Source: Mariaggregatimicrobium sp964498785 (GTDB lineage: Bacteria; Zhuqueibacterota; Zhuqueibacteria; Thermofontimicrobiales; Thiofontviventaceae). From it: 28,450 bases of DNA. The stretch spans positions 1 to 28,450 of the forward strand of contig CAZCJL010000092.1 of assembly GCA_964498785.1 (NCBI GenBank), written 5' to 3'. Shown here one piece after another: positions 17,101 through 23,425 of the stretch. The notes below the pieces were generated by a model. That model was not told the DNA's origin. It did no database searches and worked only from the letters and a program-made list of their open reading frames with translations. The position numbers were made by a program, and so were the translations under genes. Every line of letters starts with the position of its first letter. Positions within the stretch are counted from its first letter, which is position 1.

Positions 17101-17620
17101 TATCATCAGGATTAATACGGACAGCAGTGCTTTGTGTTGTGGTAATATTTCGTTTGGAAGCCTTCTGGGCGTCGCTTTTGGAAATCCAGCCGGTATTTCC
17201 ATCAGGTAAAACAACCTGATACCAATTCCCTTGCTCCGCAACCATATCAAACGTTCGCCCTTTTACCAAAATAGCGAAAGAACTATATCCCATCCCCGGT
17301 CCTTTGCGAACATACGTTTGATTGATTATGACAAGTTGCTGGGAACCAACATGCTCAACCAATCCTTCAAATACCCAGCCGGTTTGGCCGCTATTGGGAA
17401 TTTTTACCTTGTTCCAGTCATTCTTCTTATCAAGCAAAATAAGATTTACATCTTTGGGAAGTTTCGTGATTATTTCATATTGCAGTCCGGGACCTTCCCG
17501 TAAATTTACTTCCCCCTCGGTTTTTACTCGCTGATCTAATTTAACATCCGTTAATGCACAGTAAACAAAGAGATTTACGCACACAGCTAATAATAATGAT
17601 ATTCTGAGTAATGGTTTCAT
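14123..17620 (-). CDS. Giant secreted protein of 17 tandem SH3b domains
   Basis: The 1165-residue protein begins with a signal peptide (KPLLR, then ISLLLAVCVNLFVYCALT) and then consists almost wholly of bacterial SH3 (SH3_3) repeats of about 65 residues. I count 17 closing motifs of the form (G/Y/F)(W/F/Y)(I/V/L), such as GWVFEGLV, GWISKSDA, GWIRNDLV (twice), GWIREDLL and the final GWIRKDLVFE. Each repeat also carries an opening N(V/I)RxGPGxx(Y/F) and a middle xxWYxV. SH3b domains bind peptidoglycan or peptides in the envelope. No catalytic domain is attached, which is unusual: such repeats normally accompany a hydrolase. It may be an envelope scaffold or a wall-binding adhesin. Repeats 5 to 8 are the most alike, suggesting recent internal duplication. 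Confidence 0.9.
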   Translation of the reverse strand: MKPLLRISLLLAVCVNLFVYCALTDVKLDQRVKTEGEVNLREGPGLQYEIITKLPKDVNLILLDKKNDWNKVKIPNSGQTGWVFEGLVEHVGSQQLVIINQTYVRKGPGMGYSSFAILVKGRTFDMVAEQGNWYQVVLPDGNTGWISKSDAQKASKRNITTTQSTAVRINPDDNAKVLVNVNAGTEFIQLDKKGEWYLIRVSDGVEGWINEKAVKQVVDRNIIVPQKANIRNGPGTGYTIIETLSEKSRLTELQRKDNWVKVRTPSGNVGWVYQGVIDRAGVPDVAVAEPYMVTKLDCNIRHGYGTSFKILDRVSKGTILQKIGDKDNWYRIKYPPDARIGWIRNDLVESDKPIYFTNQECNIRQGYSTDFEIKRRVVAGTVLAKIEERDDWYRVYMPDGEIGWIRNDLVSTASDILITNQDCNVRQGPGTNWEKIDELKRDTFLQKLEKKDNWYRVKQESGKIGWIREDLLATLGDLMSPNDLVNVRSAPGTDNTKVREASDREVMYKIGSQGEWYKFLFRDGQAGWIRSDLVATVFYTGKDISGGGATKITTIDEKRVITRKKTDVYICPFSDCAVLITVESGVELFIVSRQNSFYEIRLPDGQYGFVKSADLYSNSMTPTNTKKSNPKFTSGLRTKEKANVRSGPELNFTRITTLPANTSLTKHDERGEWTFVEMSGGKKGWIYTPLLAGSRSAPAKTVDKDISLKEIFTENFTGSEIAYEAGTVKTLTEAPIYSEPNSSARTIQKVPRATRLTKIGRQNKWYEVQLENGSYGWISQELVDDISLNNIITVNNAPLRRSTDPNSQVLEMVPDGSEFSPRDMFENWVAVKTRQGNVGWLYIRDVAILKFPKVYARRNAGLRNAPDQNSSILRRLEEGEELQPISKKDDWYLVTMNDGNTGWISQSVVKKAILPQVMITRSTAAFREPTTMSQKMTDLTKGQKYKTTSIQGEWYQIRLISGDFAWVYKTNIEELFKGTLLAHAPTKMREGPGNDYSVVALVNPGDPLKCFNESGAWFLVKDQSDKFGYVNETAIRDIKFSPIIALKKTYVYPEPDQKYNVLRTLEQNVEIVPISQNDNWYEIKLSENQRGWVLKQDFVSKAKSRLVFTLDISNIRNGPGTNHGILKRVDPATDLMIVGEQGSWYNVKLTDEGLIGWIRKDLVFE

Positions 17621-17673
17621 TTTAACACCCCCTGCGTTTTGAATATTTTTGACGCGTTATTAAATTTCCCATT

Positions 17674-18204
17674 TTAACGTTCAATCCCAGTACGGGCAGA
17701 AATACCTGCCTGATAATAATGTTTGATTTCCCTCATCTCAGTCACCAAATCCGCCCTATCTATCAGCTCTTTCGGAGCACGGCGACCGGTGAGAACTAAT
17801 TCCACTTGTTGTGGTTTTTCATTGATAAATTCCATCACCTGCTGAATCGAAAGCAAACGAAAATGGATAGCAACAAAAACCTCATCAAGAATAACCATCG
17901 CATATTTTCCGCTAAAAATGGCCTCTTTAGCTCGCTGCAAACCGTTTTCCGCACTGGCAATATCCTCGGCGGTCGCTTTGTTAACATGCACGAATGTATC
18001 TTTGCCATACTGTTCAATTTGAATATACGGATTATTCTCCAGCGCTGTCAATTCTCCGTAAGATTGACCCTTTAAAAATTGCCCGATGTATGTCTTTATA
18101 CCATATCCGGAAGCCCGCAACGCCAATCCCAATGCCGCTGTTGTTTTCCCCTTTCCAGCACCAGTGTAAATTTGCACCAGTCCATTTTGAAAATAATTTG
18201 CCAT
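17674..18204 (-). CDS. cobO: Corrinoid (cob(I)yrinic acid a,c-diamide) adenosyltransferase
   Basis: CobO/BtuR transfers the adenosyl group of ATP to Co(I) corrinoids, completing coenzyme B12 in synthesis or salvage. The 176-residue protein has the P-loop TGAGKGKTTAALGLALRASG at 14-33, the VILDE strand, and the conserved C-terminal part LTGRRAPKELIDRADLVTEM and EIKHYYQAG. The frame is open 48 codons further upstream with a hydrophobic, non-conserved stretch; the start at 18204 is chosen because the family begins shortly before the P-loop. There is no clear Shine-Dalgarno. No other B12 gene or cobalamin riboswitch is visible nearby. Confidence 0.93.
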   Translation of the reverse strand: MANYFQNGLVQIYTGAGKGKTTAALGLALRASGYGIKTYIGQFLKGQSYGELTALENNPYIQIEQYGKDTFVHVNKATAEDIASAENGLQRAKEAIFSGKYAMVILDEVFVAIHFRLLSIQQVMEFINEKPQQVELVLTGRRAPKELIDRADLVTEMREIKHYYQAGISARTGIER

Positions 18205-18378
18205 AATTGTTAATTTATTAAATAAATTATACATTTTCAAGTAAAAAATAACTGAAACTGAAATCTTGTTCAAACGTTTATTAAATAGCATCAAAAAAAA
18301 TAATATCAGATAGCTAAAAATTCGATATGCACGAATTAGCCATGTCACACGTTAGCTCACACAAAACCAGGAGTGAAT

Positions 18379-19074
18379 ATGCACCCGCAACCGTATAAAA
18401 AATTTTGGGGAATTGCACTTATTCTAACCGGATTGCTTTTTTATTTGGATAATCTGAATTATTTAACATTAAGCGTCCACTTCTTCCTGGGCGCTGGAAT
18501 TATTCTTATTGGTTTTTTTCTATTCACCAAATATAACCAGACAAAACAAATTCGATTCATCGCACTTGGGTTGCTATTCATCGATGTCGGGCTCATTATT
18601 TTTGTCAATGGATTTCCGAACGTTCCGGAGAATGTTAGTTTCGCGATATTTCTGCTTTATTTCTCATCCCTTACATTTGTAGCATTTTTTGAGGAACCTG
18701 AAAAGTGGTGGTCTATAATTCCGGGAGCGGCGATGTTCATCATTTCCACAGTCCTGATCATCGCTGCATACCATTTAATAAGCACAGGTATGTTGTGGTT
18801 CGTGGCTGCTTTTGGAGTAAGTTTGCTCTTTTACTATCTTTATTTAATACGAACACCGGAAAATAATTTGGATTGGGTAAAATATCCGGCGAATATCACT
18901 TTTTTATTATCTCTTTATTTGCTGTCGACACACTGGAACAACAAAATAGCCGGCACCCTGTTTCCGGTTTCGCTGATTATGTTAGGACTTTATTACAGTT
19001 TGATAAATTTAAGAAATAAATCAAAGGATACCAACACTCAGCCCAATCAGGAAAATTCGACCAAAGAAAATTAA
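18379..19074 (+). CDS. Polytopic membrane protein, LiaF/LiaI-like N-terminus
   Basis: The 231-residue protein has about seven to eight hydrophobic segments, starting with FWGIALILTGLLFYLDNL and VHFFLGAGIILIGFFLF, a pattern of small membrane proteins of the LiaI/LiaF-TM (DUF5668-like) group. Further segments are IALGLLFIDVGLIIFV, NVSFAIFLLYFSSLTFVAF, GAAMFIISTVLIIAAYHL, MLWFVAAFGVSLLFYYLYLI and TFLLSLYLLS. The tail is hydrophilic and Asn/Gln-rich. The ATG at 18379 has AGGAG at 18369-18373. It is divergent from cobO. Function unknown; an envelope-stress role would be a guess from the N-terminal resemblance. Confidence 0.8.
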   Translation: MHPQPYKKFWGIALILTGLLFYLDNLNYLTLSVHFFLGAGIILIGFFLFTKYNQTKQIRFIALGLLFIDVGLIIFVNGFPNVPENVSFAIFLLYFSSLTFVAFFEEPEKWWSIIPGAAMFIISTVLIIAAYHLISTGMLWFVAAFGVSLLFYYLYLIRTPENNLDWVKYPANITFLLSLYLLSTHWNNKIAGTLFPVSLIMLGLYYSLINLRNKSKDTNTQPNQENSTKEN

Positions 19075-19091
19075 AAATATAAATTTTTTTC

Positions 19092-19120
19092 TTGCTTTTT
19101 TCAAGAAAATAAATTATATT
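19092..19120 (+). promoter_or_regulatory. Promoter of tRNA-Glu
   Basis: TTGCTT at 19092-19097 and TATATT at 19115-19120 are separated by 17 bases, a good sigma-70-type match, ending 21 bases before the mature tRNA. Confidence 0.6.
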
Positions 19121-19141
19121 CAGGTCTGCAAAAAAATATAT

Positions 19142-19213
19142 GTCCCCGTCGTCTAGTGGTTAGGACTCAGGATTTTCGATCCTGCAACAGGGGTTCGACT
19201 CCCCTCGGGGATG
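19142..19213 (+). tRNA. tRNA-Glu (anticodon TTC)
   Basis: A full cloverleaf can be drawn: acceptor stem GTCCCCG/CGGGGAT (first pair G-T), D-arm with CTAGTGGTTAGG, anticodon arm CAGGA-TTTTCGA-TCCTG with TTC in place, and T-arm AGGGGTTCGACTCCCCT. Discriminator base is G. CCA is not encoded. The anticodon and sequence fit glutamate. Confidence 0.97.
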
Positions 19214-19218
19214 CAACC

Positions 19219-19250
19219 AAAAAGCCGTCAAGTGACGGCTTTTTTATTTT
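19219..19250 (+). terminator. Rho-independent terminator after tRNA-Glu
   Basis: AAGCCGTCA (19222-19230) and TGACGGCTT (19233-19241) form a perfect 9-bp stem with a 2-nt loop, followed by TTTTTATTTT. Confidence 0.93.
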
Positions 19251-19422
19251 CCCTCTCTTTATATTTAACATGAATGCATCGAATTTTTAAGTTTTGAACT
19301 GACAGAAGTATCAATCAAAAATTCTTCCCAGCAAAGACATTTTGCTTCCTTTTTAACGAGGCCAAAACTATACCGTTTTGAACCGTAATTCCAAATTTTA
19401 TAGATGATGCCATATAGATTAA

Positions 19423-19497
19423 ACCTAAATTTCTAAAATGAATTATAATACCTGCATTATTCACAAAACGTACCACAGAAGCACAGAGGTCACAGAG
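19423..19497 (-). repeat. Dispersed repeat, copy 2
   Basis: Read on the minus strand this carries CTCTGTGCTTCTGTGG, then GTGAATAATGCAGG, then TATTATAATTCATTTTAG. The first two modules match 1986-2024, and the last 28 bases match 6670-6697 exactly. It therefore joins the two other copies into one longer element. Confidence 0.75.
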
Positions 19498-19611
19498 AAA
19501 CAGCAACGTGCGTGCATATTACTTTTCAATCTGCGTTAAGAAAAATTCGAGTTGCTATTGTTTGCGTAACGTTTTGAAAATAAATACTCTGTGTACTCTG
19601 AGCCTCTGTGG
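19472..19611. repeat. Inverted pair of CACAGAG repeats around 85 bp
   Basis: ACCACAGAAGCACAGAGGTCACAGAG at 19472-19497 is mirrored by CTCTGTGTACTCTGAGCCTCTGTGG at about 19587-19611. The pair flanks 85-90 bp with no coding potential and sits directly upstream of the catalase pseudogene, like the ends of a miniature element. Confidence 0.55.
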
Positions 19612-19642
19612 CTATGAATTTTTCAGGTAAGGAGATAACATC

Positions 19643-21010
19643 ATGAAAAACAATGACAATAAACACACAACCAACGATGCGGGCATTCCCGTATCCAGCG
19701 ACGAGTTTTCTCTTACCATCGGGCCAGATGGTCCGATTTTGCTACAGGACCACTACCTGATCGAGCAGATGGCTAACTTCAACCGGGAGATGATTCCGGA
19801 CCGCCAGCCCCATGCGAAAGGATCAGGGGCTTTTGGATACTTCCAGGTGACGCAGGACGTCAGCGCCTACACCAAAGCGGCTCTGTTCCAACCGAACACA
19901 AAGACCGATGTGCTGGCATGATTTTCCACGGTAGCCGGTGAAAGAGGAAGTCCCGACACCTGGAGGGATGTGCGCGGCTTCGCACTCAAATTTTACACCA
20001 GCGAGGGCAATTACGACATGGTCGGGAACAACACGCCGGTATTCTTCATACGTGATCCCATGAAGTTCCAGCACTTCATTCATTCGCAGAAGCGCCGTGC
20101 AGACAGCGGCTTGCGCGACAACGACATGCAGTGGGATTTCTGGACCCTGTCTCCCGAATCCGCCCATCAGGTCACCATTTTGATGAGCGATCGCGGGGTG
20201 CCCAGGAGTTATCGGCACATGAACGGCTACTCGAGTCACACGTACATGTGGGTCAATGCCAAAGGTGAGCGCTTTTGGGTCAAGTACCACTTCAAGACTG
20301 ACCAGGGCATTGAGAATTTCACCCAGGAGGAGGGCGACCGGATCGCTGGTGAGGATGCCGACTATCACCGCCGCGACCTGTTCGAGGCGATCAAGCGGGA
20401 GGATTATCCAAGTTGGACGCTTAAGGTGCAGATTATGCCCTTTGAAGAGGCTGAGAGCTACCGCTTCAATCCGTTTGATCTGACTAAAGTCTGGCCCCAC
20501 GGCGATTACCCCCTGCACGAAGTGGGCAAGCTCACTCTGGACCGTAATCCGAGCGATTTTCATGCCGAGATCGAGCAGGCGGCATTCGAGCCGAACAGCT
20601 TCGTGCCCGGAATCGGTCCCAGCCCGGACAAGATGCTGCTTGCACGCTTAATGTCCTACGCCGACGCCATGCGGATTGAGAAAGTCTCGGATCCGGTGTA
20701 CGCACCGAACTCCAAAGGCGGCTTCAGCACCGACCCGAAAAAGCATCCCGAATTAGCCATTTGGAGCGCCAGCGGTGAGTTCATTCGCGCCGCGTATACC
20801 AAACGCAAAGACGATGATGATTTTGGTCAACCCGGCACGCTGGTACGCAAAGTAATGAATGACGCCCAGCGCGACCTGTTGGCGTCCAATGTGGTTGGGC
20901 ATTTGAAAGACGGCGTATCAGAACTAGTGTTGAAGCGTGCGTTTGAATACTGGCGCAATATCGATAAGGAGATCGGCGATCGCATCGCCAGGGGCGTAAT
21001 GGAGGGCTGA
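19643..21010 (+). pseudogene. Catalase (clade 3, heme), broken by in-frame TGA and internal deletion
   Basis: The whole frame reads as a small-subunit heme catalase, which splits hydrogen peroxide. The distal histidine lies in PHAKGSGAFGYF, the NNTPVFFIRDP segment is intact and the proximal tyrosine is in ARLMSYADA. At 19919-19921 a TGA replaces the arginine of the family motif ARFSTVAGERG (one C-to-T change from CGA); that arginine contacts a heme propionate. At about 20667 some 30 residues that normally follow SYADAHR are missing in frame, including another heme-contact arginine, so DAM runs directly into the RxExVxDPVYAPNS part. Two independent lesions indicate a pseudogene. GC content is visibly higher than in neighbouring genes, so it was probably acquired. 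A good Shine-Dalgarno (AAGGAG) remains. Confidence 0.9.
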
Positions 21011-21248
21011 TATCAGAGAACGTGTCCAGGAACTCTGCTATCATTTGAAAAACCTTGCGAAGGTTAAGCAGTAATACAACATATAGATGATTCCATGAAT
21101 TTATATCAATATACAACTTGTCCTGTTTTACAAACCTTTGAAAGAGTAATTTGTGGACATACTCCTGATGCTTATTATTGAAATTAGTAAATAAAGTCGG
21201 TAGCCGCAAATTTTTCATTTAGTTGAATTGATTCAGGATTTATACAAG

Positions 21249-21279
21249 AAAGCCGTCATTTTGGCGGCTTTTTTTTTAC
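21249..21279 (+). terminator. Rho-independent terminator
   Basis: AAGCCGTCA and TGGCGGCTT pair over nine positions (one G-T) around TTT, followed by a run of nine T. It ends any transcript from the catalase remnant. The stem is nearly the same as that of the tRNA-Glu terminator. Confidence 0.88.
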
Positions 21280-21333
21280 TTATTTTCCCCAATCAGAAAT
21301 ATTGCTTGCATTTTGTTTCACTAATTGGCGTAT

Positions 21334-21351
21334 TTTCAGCGAACGCTGAAA
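21334..21351. repeat. Perfect 8-bp hairpin
   Basis: TTTCAGCG and CGCTGAAA flank a 2-base loop. It lies 150 bp before the ATPase gene with no T-run after it, so an operator-like site is as likely as a terminator. Confidence 0.5.
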
Positions 21352-21452
21352 CTCCGTATATGAGTGTATCCATCCACCATCCTTAAAAATTCGAATTGCT
21401 AGGAGCAAAATAATGATTAATAGTTATGATAAATGGAACAAAAGAATTTTTA

Positions 21453-21502
21453 ACCTTGTAAAATTACATAATACTTGTTAAAATTACCTTGTAAAATTAC
21501 AT
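21453..21502 (+). repeat. Direct repeats overlapping the ATPase start codon
   Basis: ACCTTGTAAAATTACAT occurs exactly at 21453-21469 and 21486-21502, 33 bases apart. Between them ACTTGTTAAAATTAC (about 21473-21487) is a diverged third copy. The last copy ends in the first two bases of the ATG, where a Shine-Dalgarno would be expected. This could be a binding site for self-control or a recent tandem duplication. Confidence 0.8.
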
Positions 21503-22808
21503 GAAACGATATATTGACACAGTTTTAGTTAATTGGAAAAATAAAAAGACCCGCAAGCCGTTGGTAATCCGCGGCGCGCGGCAGGTGGGGAAGACATTTT
21601 CTGTCGGATATTTTGGCAACCAGCAGTTTGGTAATTTCGTCAAGGTCGATTTTGAGCTGGAACGCAGTGTTCATAAAATCTTTGACGGTGATTTGAAAGC
21701 TGACAAAATATTGTTCCAATTAGAAGCTGCGTATGAACAACGAATTGTGCCCGGAAAAACATTGCTCTTTTTTGATGAAATTCAGGAATGCTCTCGTGCT
21801 GTAATGTCACTACGCTATTTTTATGAACAGATGCCGGAACTTCATCTCATCGCTGCTGGCTCTTTGCTGGAGCTGGCGCTGGGTGATTTTTCATTTCCGG
21901 TCGGACGAGTGGAGTTCCTGTGGCTCCGTCCAATAGGATTCGAGGAATTTCTGTGGGCAACCGGTCATTCAGAATTAGCAAATCATCTTCCCACATTAGA
22001 AGTTGAGGACGCCCTGCCCGATTTCATTCACGAAAAACTCATGGAGCATTTACGCTACTACTTTTTAATCGGTGGTATGCCCGAGGCTGTTTCTGTTTTT
22101 GCGGAGACATCTTCTTTAGCCGAAGTAAATTCAGTTCAAAAAAACCTGAGCCAATCGTATCTGCAGGATTTTACCAAATACGGTCAAAAAATCGACAGGG
22201 ACTGTATCAGGCATATTTTTCAATATATGCCCGGTCACGTGGGACAACGAATTAAATATACGGCGCTCTATTCGGAAAAGCGCATCGAAAAAATCAAGCA
22301 ATCGCTGCATTTGTTGGAGCTCATGTTACTCGTTCAGAGAGTCTCCTCAACAACTGCGCAAGGACTTCCGTTAGGTGCGGATGTCAAATCAAAAGTATTC
22401 AAATCCATATTTTTGGATATTGGGCTCATGCAATCGATGACTGGCATATCTGCAACAAATTTATTGACAGAAAAAGATTTACTTGCAGTTTACCGGGGCG
22501 CGCTTGCCGAACAATTTATGGGGCAGGAGTTGCTCTTACATGGTGGTTCAGAAAACGACCGCTTGTACTATTGGGATCGACCGAAAAAAAGCAGTAATGC
22601 CGAAGTGGACTTCCTGATAGCTCGAAACGGGAAGATTATACCAATCGAGGTAAAAAGTGGTGTTCCCGCACGTCTGAAAAGCATGACGCTTTTTCTGCAA
22701 GAACATCCGCATTGTGACATGGGCTATGTGCTTTATGGCGGTAATGTCCGATCTGAGCGAAAATTTAAATTGAAATATATGCCGTTGTATACAAAAATGG
22801 AGGTATAA
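21501..22808 (+). CDS. AAA ATPase with DUF4143 (AAA_14 family)
   Basis: The 435-residue protein has the family layout: Walker A GARQVGKT (25-32), Walker B LLFFDEIQE (88-96), the AAGSLLELAL segment (118-127), the RPIGFEEFL motif, and a C-terminal DUF4143 region with YFLIGGMPEAV and LLELMLLVQRV. It ends in a nuclease-like fold with SNAEVDFLI and IPIEVKSG, the D...ExK pattern of PD-(D/E)XK enzymes. These ATPases are frequent, patchily distributed and often transferred; their function is not established. The gene appears intact, has no clear Shine-Dalgarno and stands alone between the catalase remnant and a broken transposase. Confidence 0.92.
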   Translation: MKRYIDTVLVNWKNKKTRKPLVIRGARQVGKTFSVGYFGNQQFGNFVKVDFELERSVHKIFDGDLKADKILFQLEAAYEQRIVPGKTLLFFDEIQECSRAVMSLRYFYEQMPELHLIAAGSLLELALGDFSFPVGRVEFLWLRPIGFEEFLWATGHSELANHLPTLEVEDALPDFIHEKLMEHLRYYFLIGGMPEAVSVFAETSSLAEVNSVQKNLSQSYLQDFTKYGQKIDRDCIRHIFQYMPGHVGQRIKYTALYSEKRIEKIKQSLHLLELMLLVQRVSSTTAQGLPLGADVKSKVFKSIFLDIGLMQSMTGISATNLLTEKDLLAVYRGALAEQFMGQELLLHGGSENDRLYYWDRPKKSSNAEVDFLIARNGKIIPIEVKSGVPARLKSMTLFLQEHPHCDMGYVLYGGNVRSERKFKLKYMPLYTKMEV

Positions 22809-22880
22809 ATAACTAAATTCACTTATTAACTTGGCCATAAAAAGTCTTGCATTAGTTATTATTTTTTGTAAATTTCTTTC

Positions 22881-23399
22881 ATGGAAAAGACAGATGGAAG
22901 AAATTTATCGTTAGCAACGTTAGCTCATGTCCGCCAGCAGGCAATAAAAATACATAAGCAAGGAAAAACGAACATTGAAATTGCAGAAATTTTAAGTGTT
23001 CACCGAAACACGGTTGGTGAATGGATCAAGACCTACAAAACTCATGGTATGAAAGGTCTGAAGCTCCAACCCCCCGGCCGTAAGACAGGCTCGGGTCGCC
23101 GTTTAAGTGCTGAACAGGAAAAACAGATTCAAAAAATGATTCGAGATAAAATGCCAGATCAGCTCAAACTTCCCTTTGCTCTTTGGAATCGGCGTGCGAT
23201 TCAAGCACTGATACAAGACCAATTTGATATTGACATGCCAGTCTGCACGATCAATCATTACCTGAAACGTTGGGAATTTTCTGCTCAACGGCCGATCAAA
23301 CGCGCGTATGAACAAAATCCCAAGAAGGTGCGGGAGTGGTTGTTACAAATAAAAATGAGAATATTATTTCAAATAAATTTAATCCACCGCATCTTATGA
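22881..23399 (+). pseudogene. IS630-family transposase, 3'-truncated
   Basis: Residues 1-155 match the DNA-binding half of IS630-type transposases: a helix-turn-helix with KTNIEIAEILSVHRNTVGEW, the basic linker GLKLQPPGRKTGSGRRLS, and a second winged helix (NRRAIQALIQDQFDIDMPVC, then YLKRWEFSAQRPIKRAYEQN). After KKVREW (about 23340) the match stops and the frame runs into the region before the restriction gene. The whole DDE catalytic domain is missing, so the protein cannot transpose DNA. No matching right end of the element is visible. The loss may have come with insertion or deletion next to the restriction locus. Confidence 0.88.
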
Positions 23400-23425
23400 A
23401 CTGCTTAAAACAGGTGAAGCAAGGA

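Larger units (their letters stand above)
19075..19642. other. Region holding tRNA-Glu and dispersed repeats
   Basis: No protein gene. It contains the tRNA-Glu promoter, gene and terminator, then the dispersed repeat family (19423-19611), and ends with the Shine-Dalgarno of the catalase pseudogene (AAGGAG, eight bases before 19643). A tRNA followed by repeats and foreign-looking DNA is the usual edge of an inserted region. Confidence 0.6.
21011..21500. other. Intergenic region between catalase remnant and AAA ATPase
   Basis: No credible gene. It holds a terminator (21249-21279), a perfect hairpin TTTCAGCG-AA-CGCTGAAA (21334-21351) and the direct repeats just before the ATPase start. A minus-strand frame reaching from here into the catalase is a shadow. 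Confidence 0.55.

Noticed and set aside
17621..18400. Cobalamin riboswitch near the adenosyltransferase
   Set aside because: No B12-box-like sequence could be found upstream of the gene.
19315..19506. 63-codon minus-strand frame beginning LFLCDLCASVV
   Set aside because: Its start is the translation of the CACAGAG repeat, a frequent false gene.
19919..19921. TGA in catalase as selenocysteine or recoded codon
   Set aside because: The family has arginine there, one transition away, a second deletion is present, and TGA ends other genes in the window.
19823..20563. 246-codon minus-strand frame opposite the catalase
   Set aside because: It is a shadow of the GC-rich catalase reading frame; the plus strand has clear homology.
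20781..21218. 145-codon minus-strand frame across the catalase end
   Set aside because: Half lies opposite catalase and the rest has no start signal or family resemblance.
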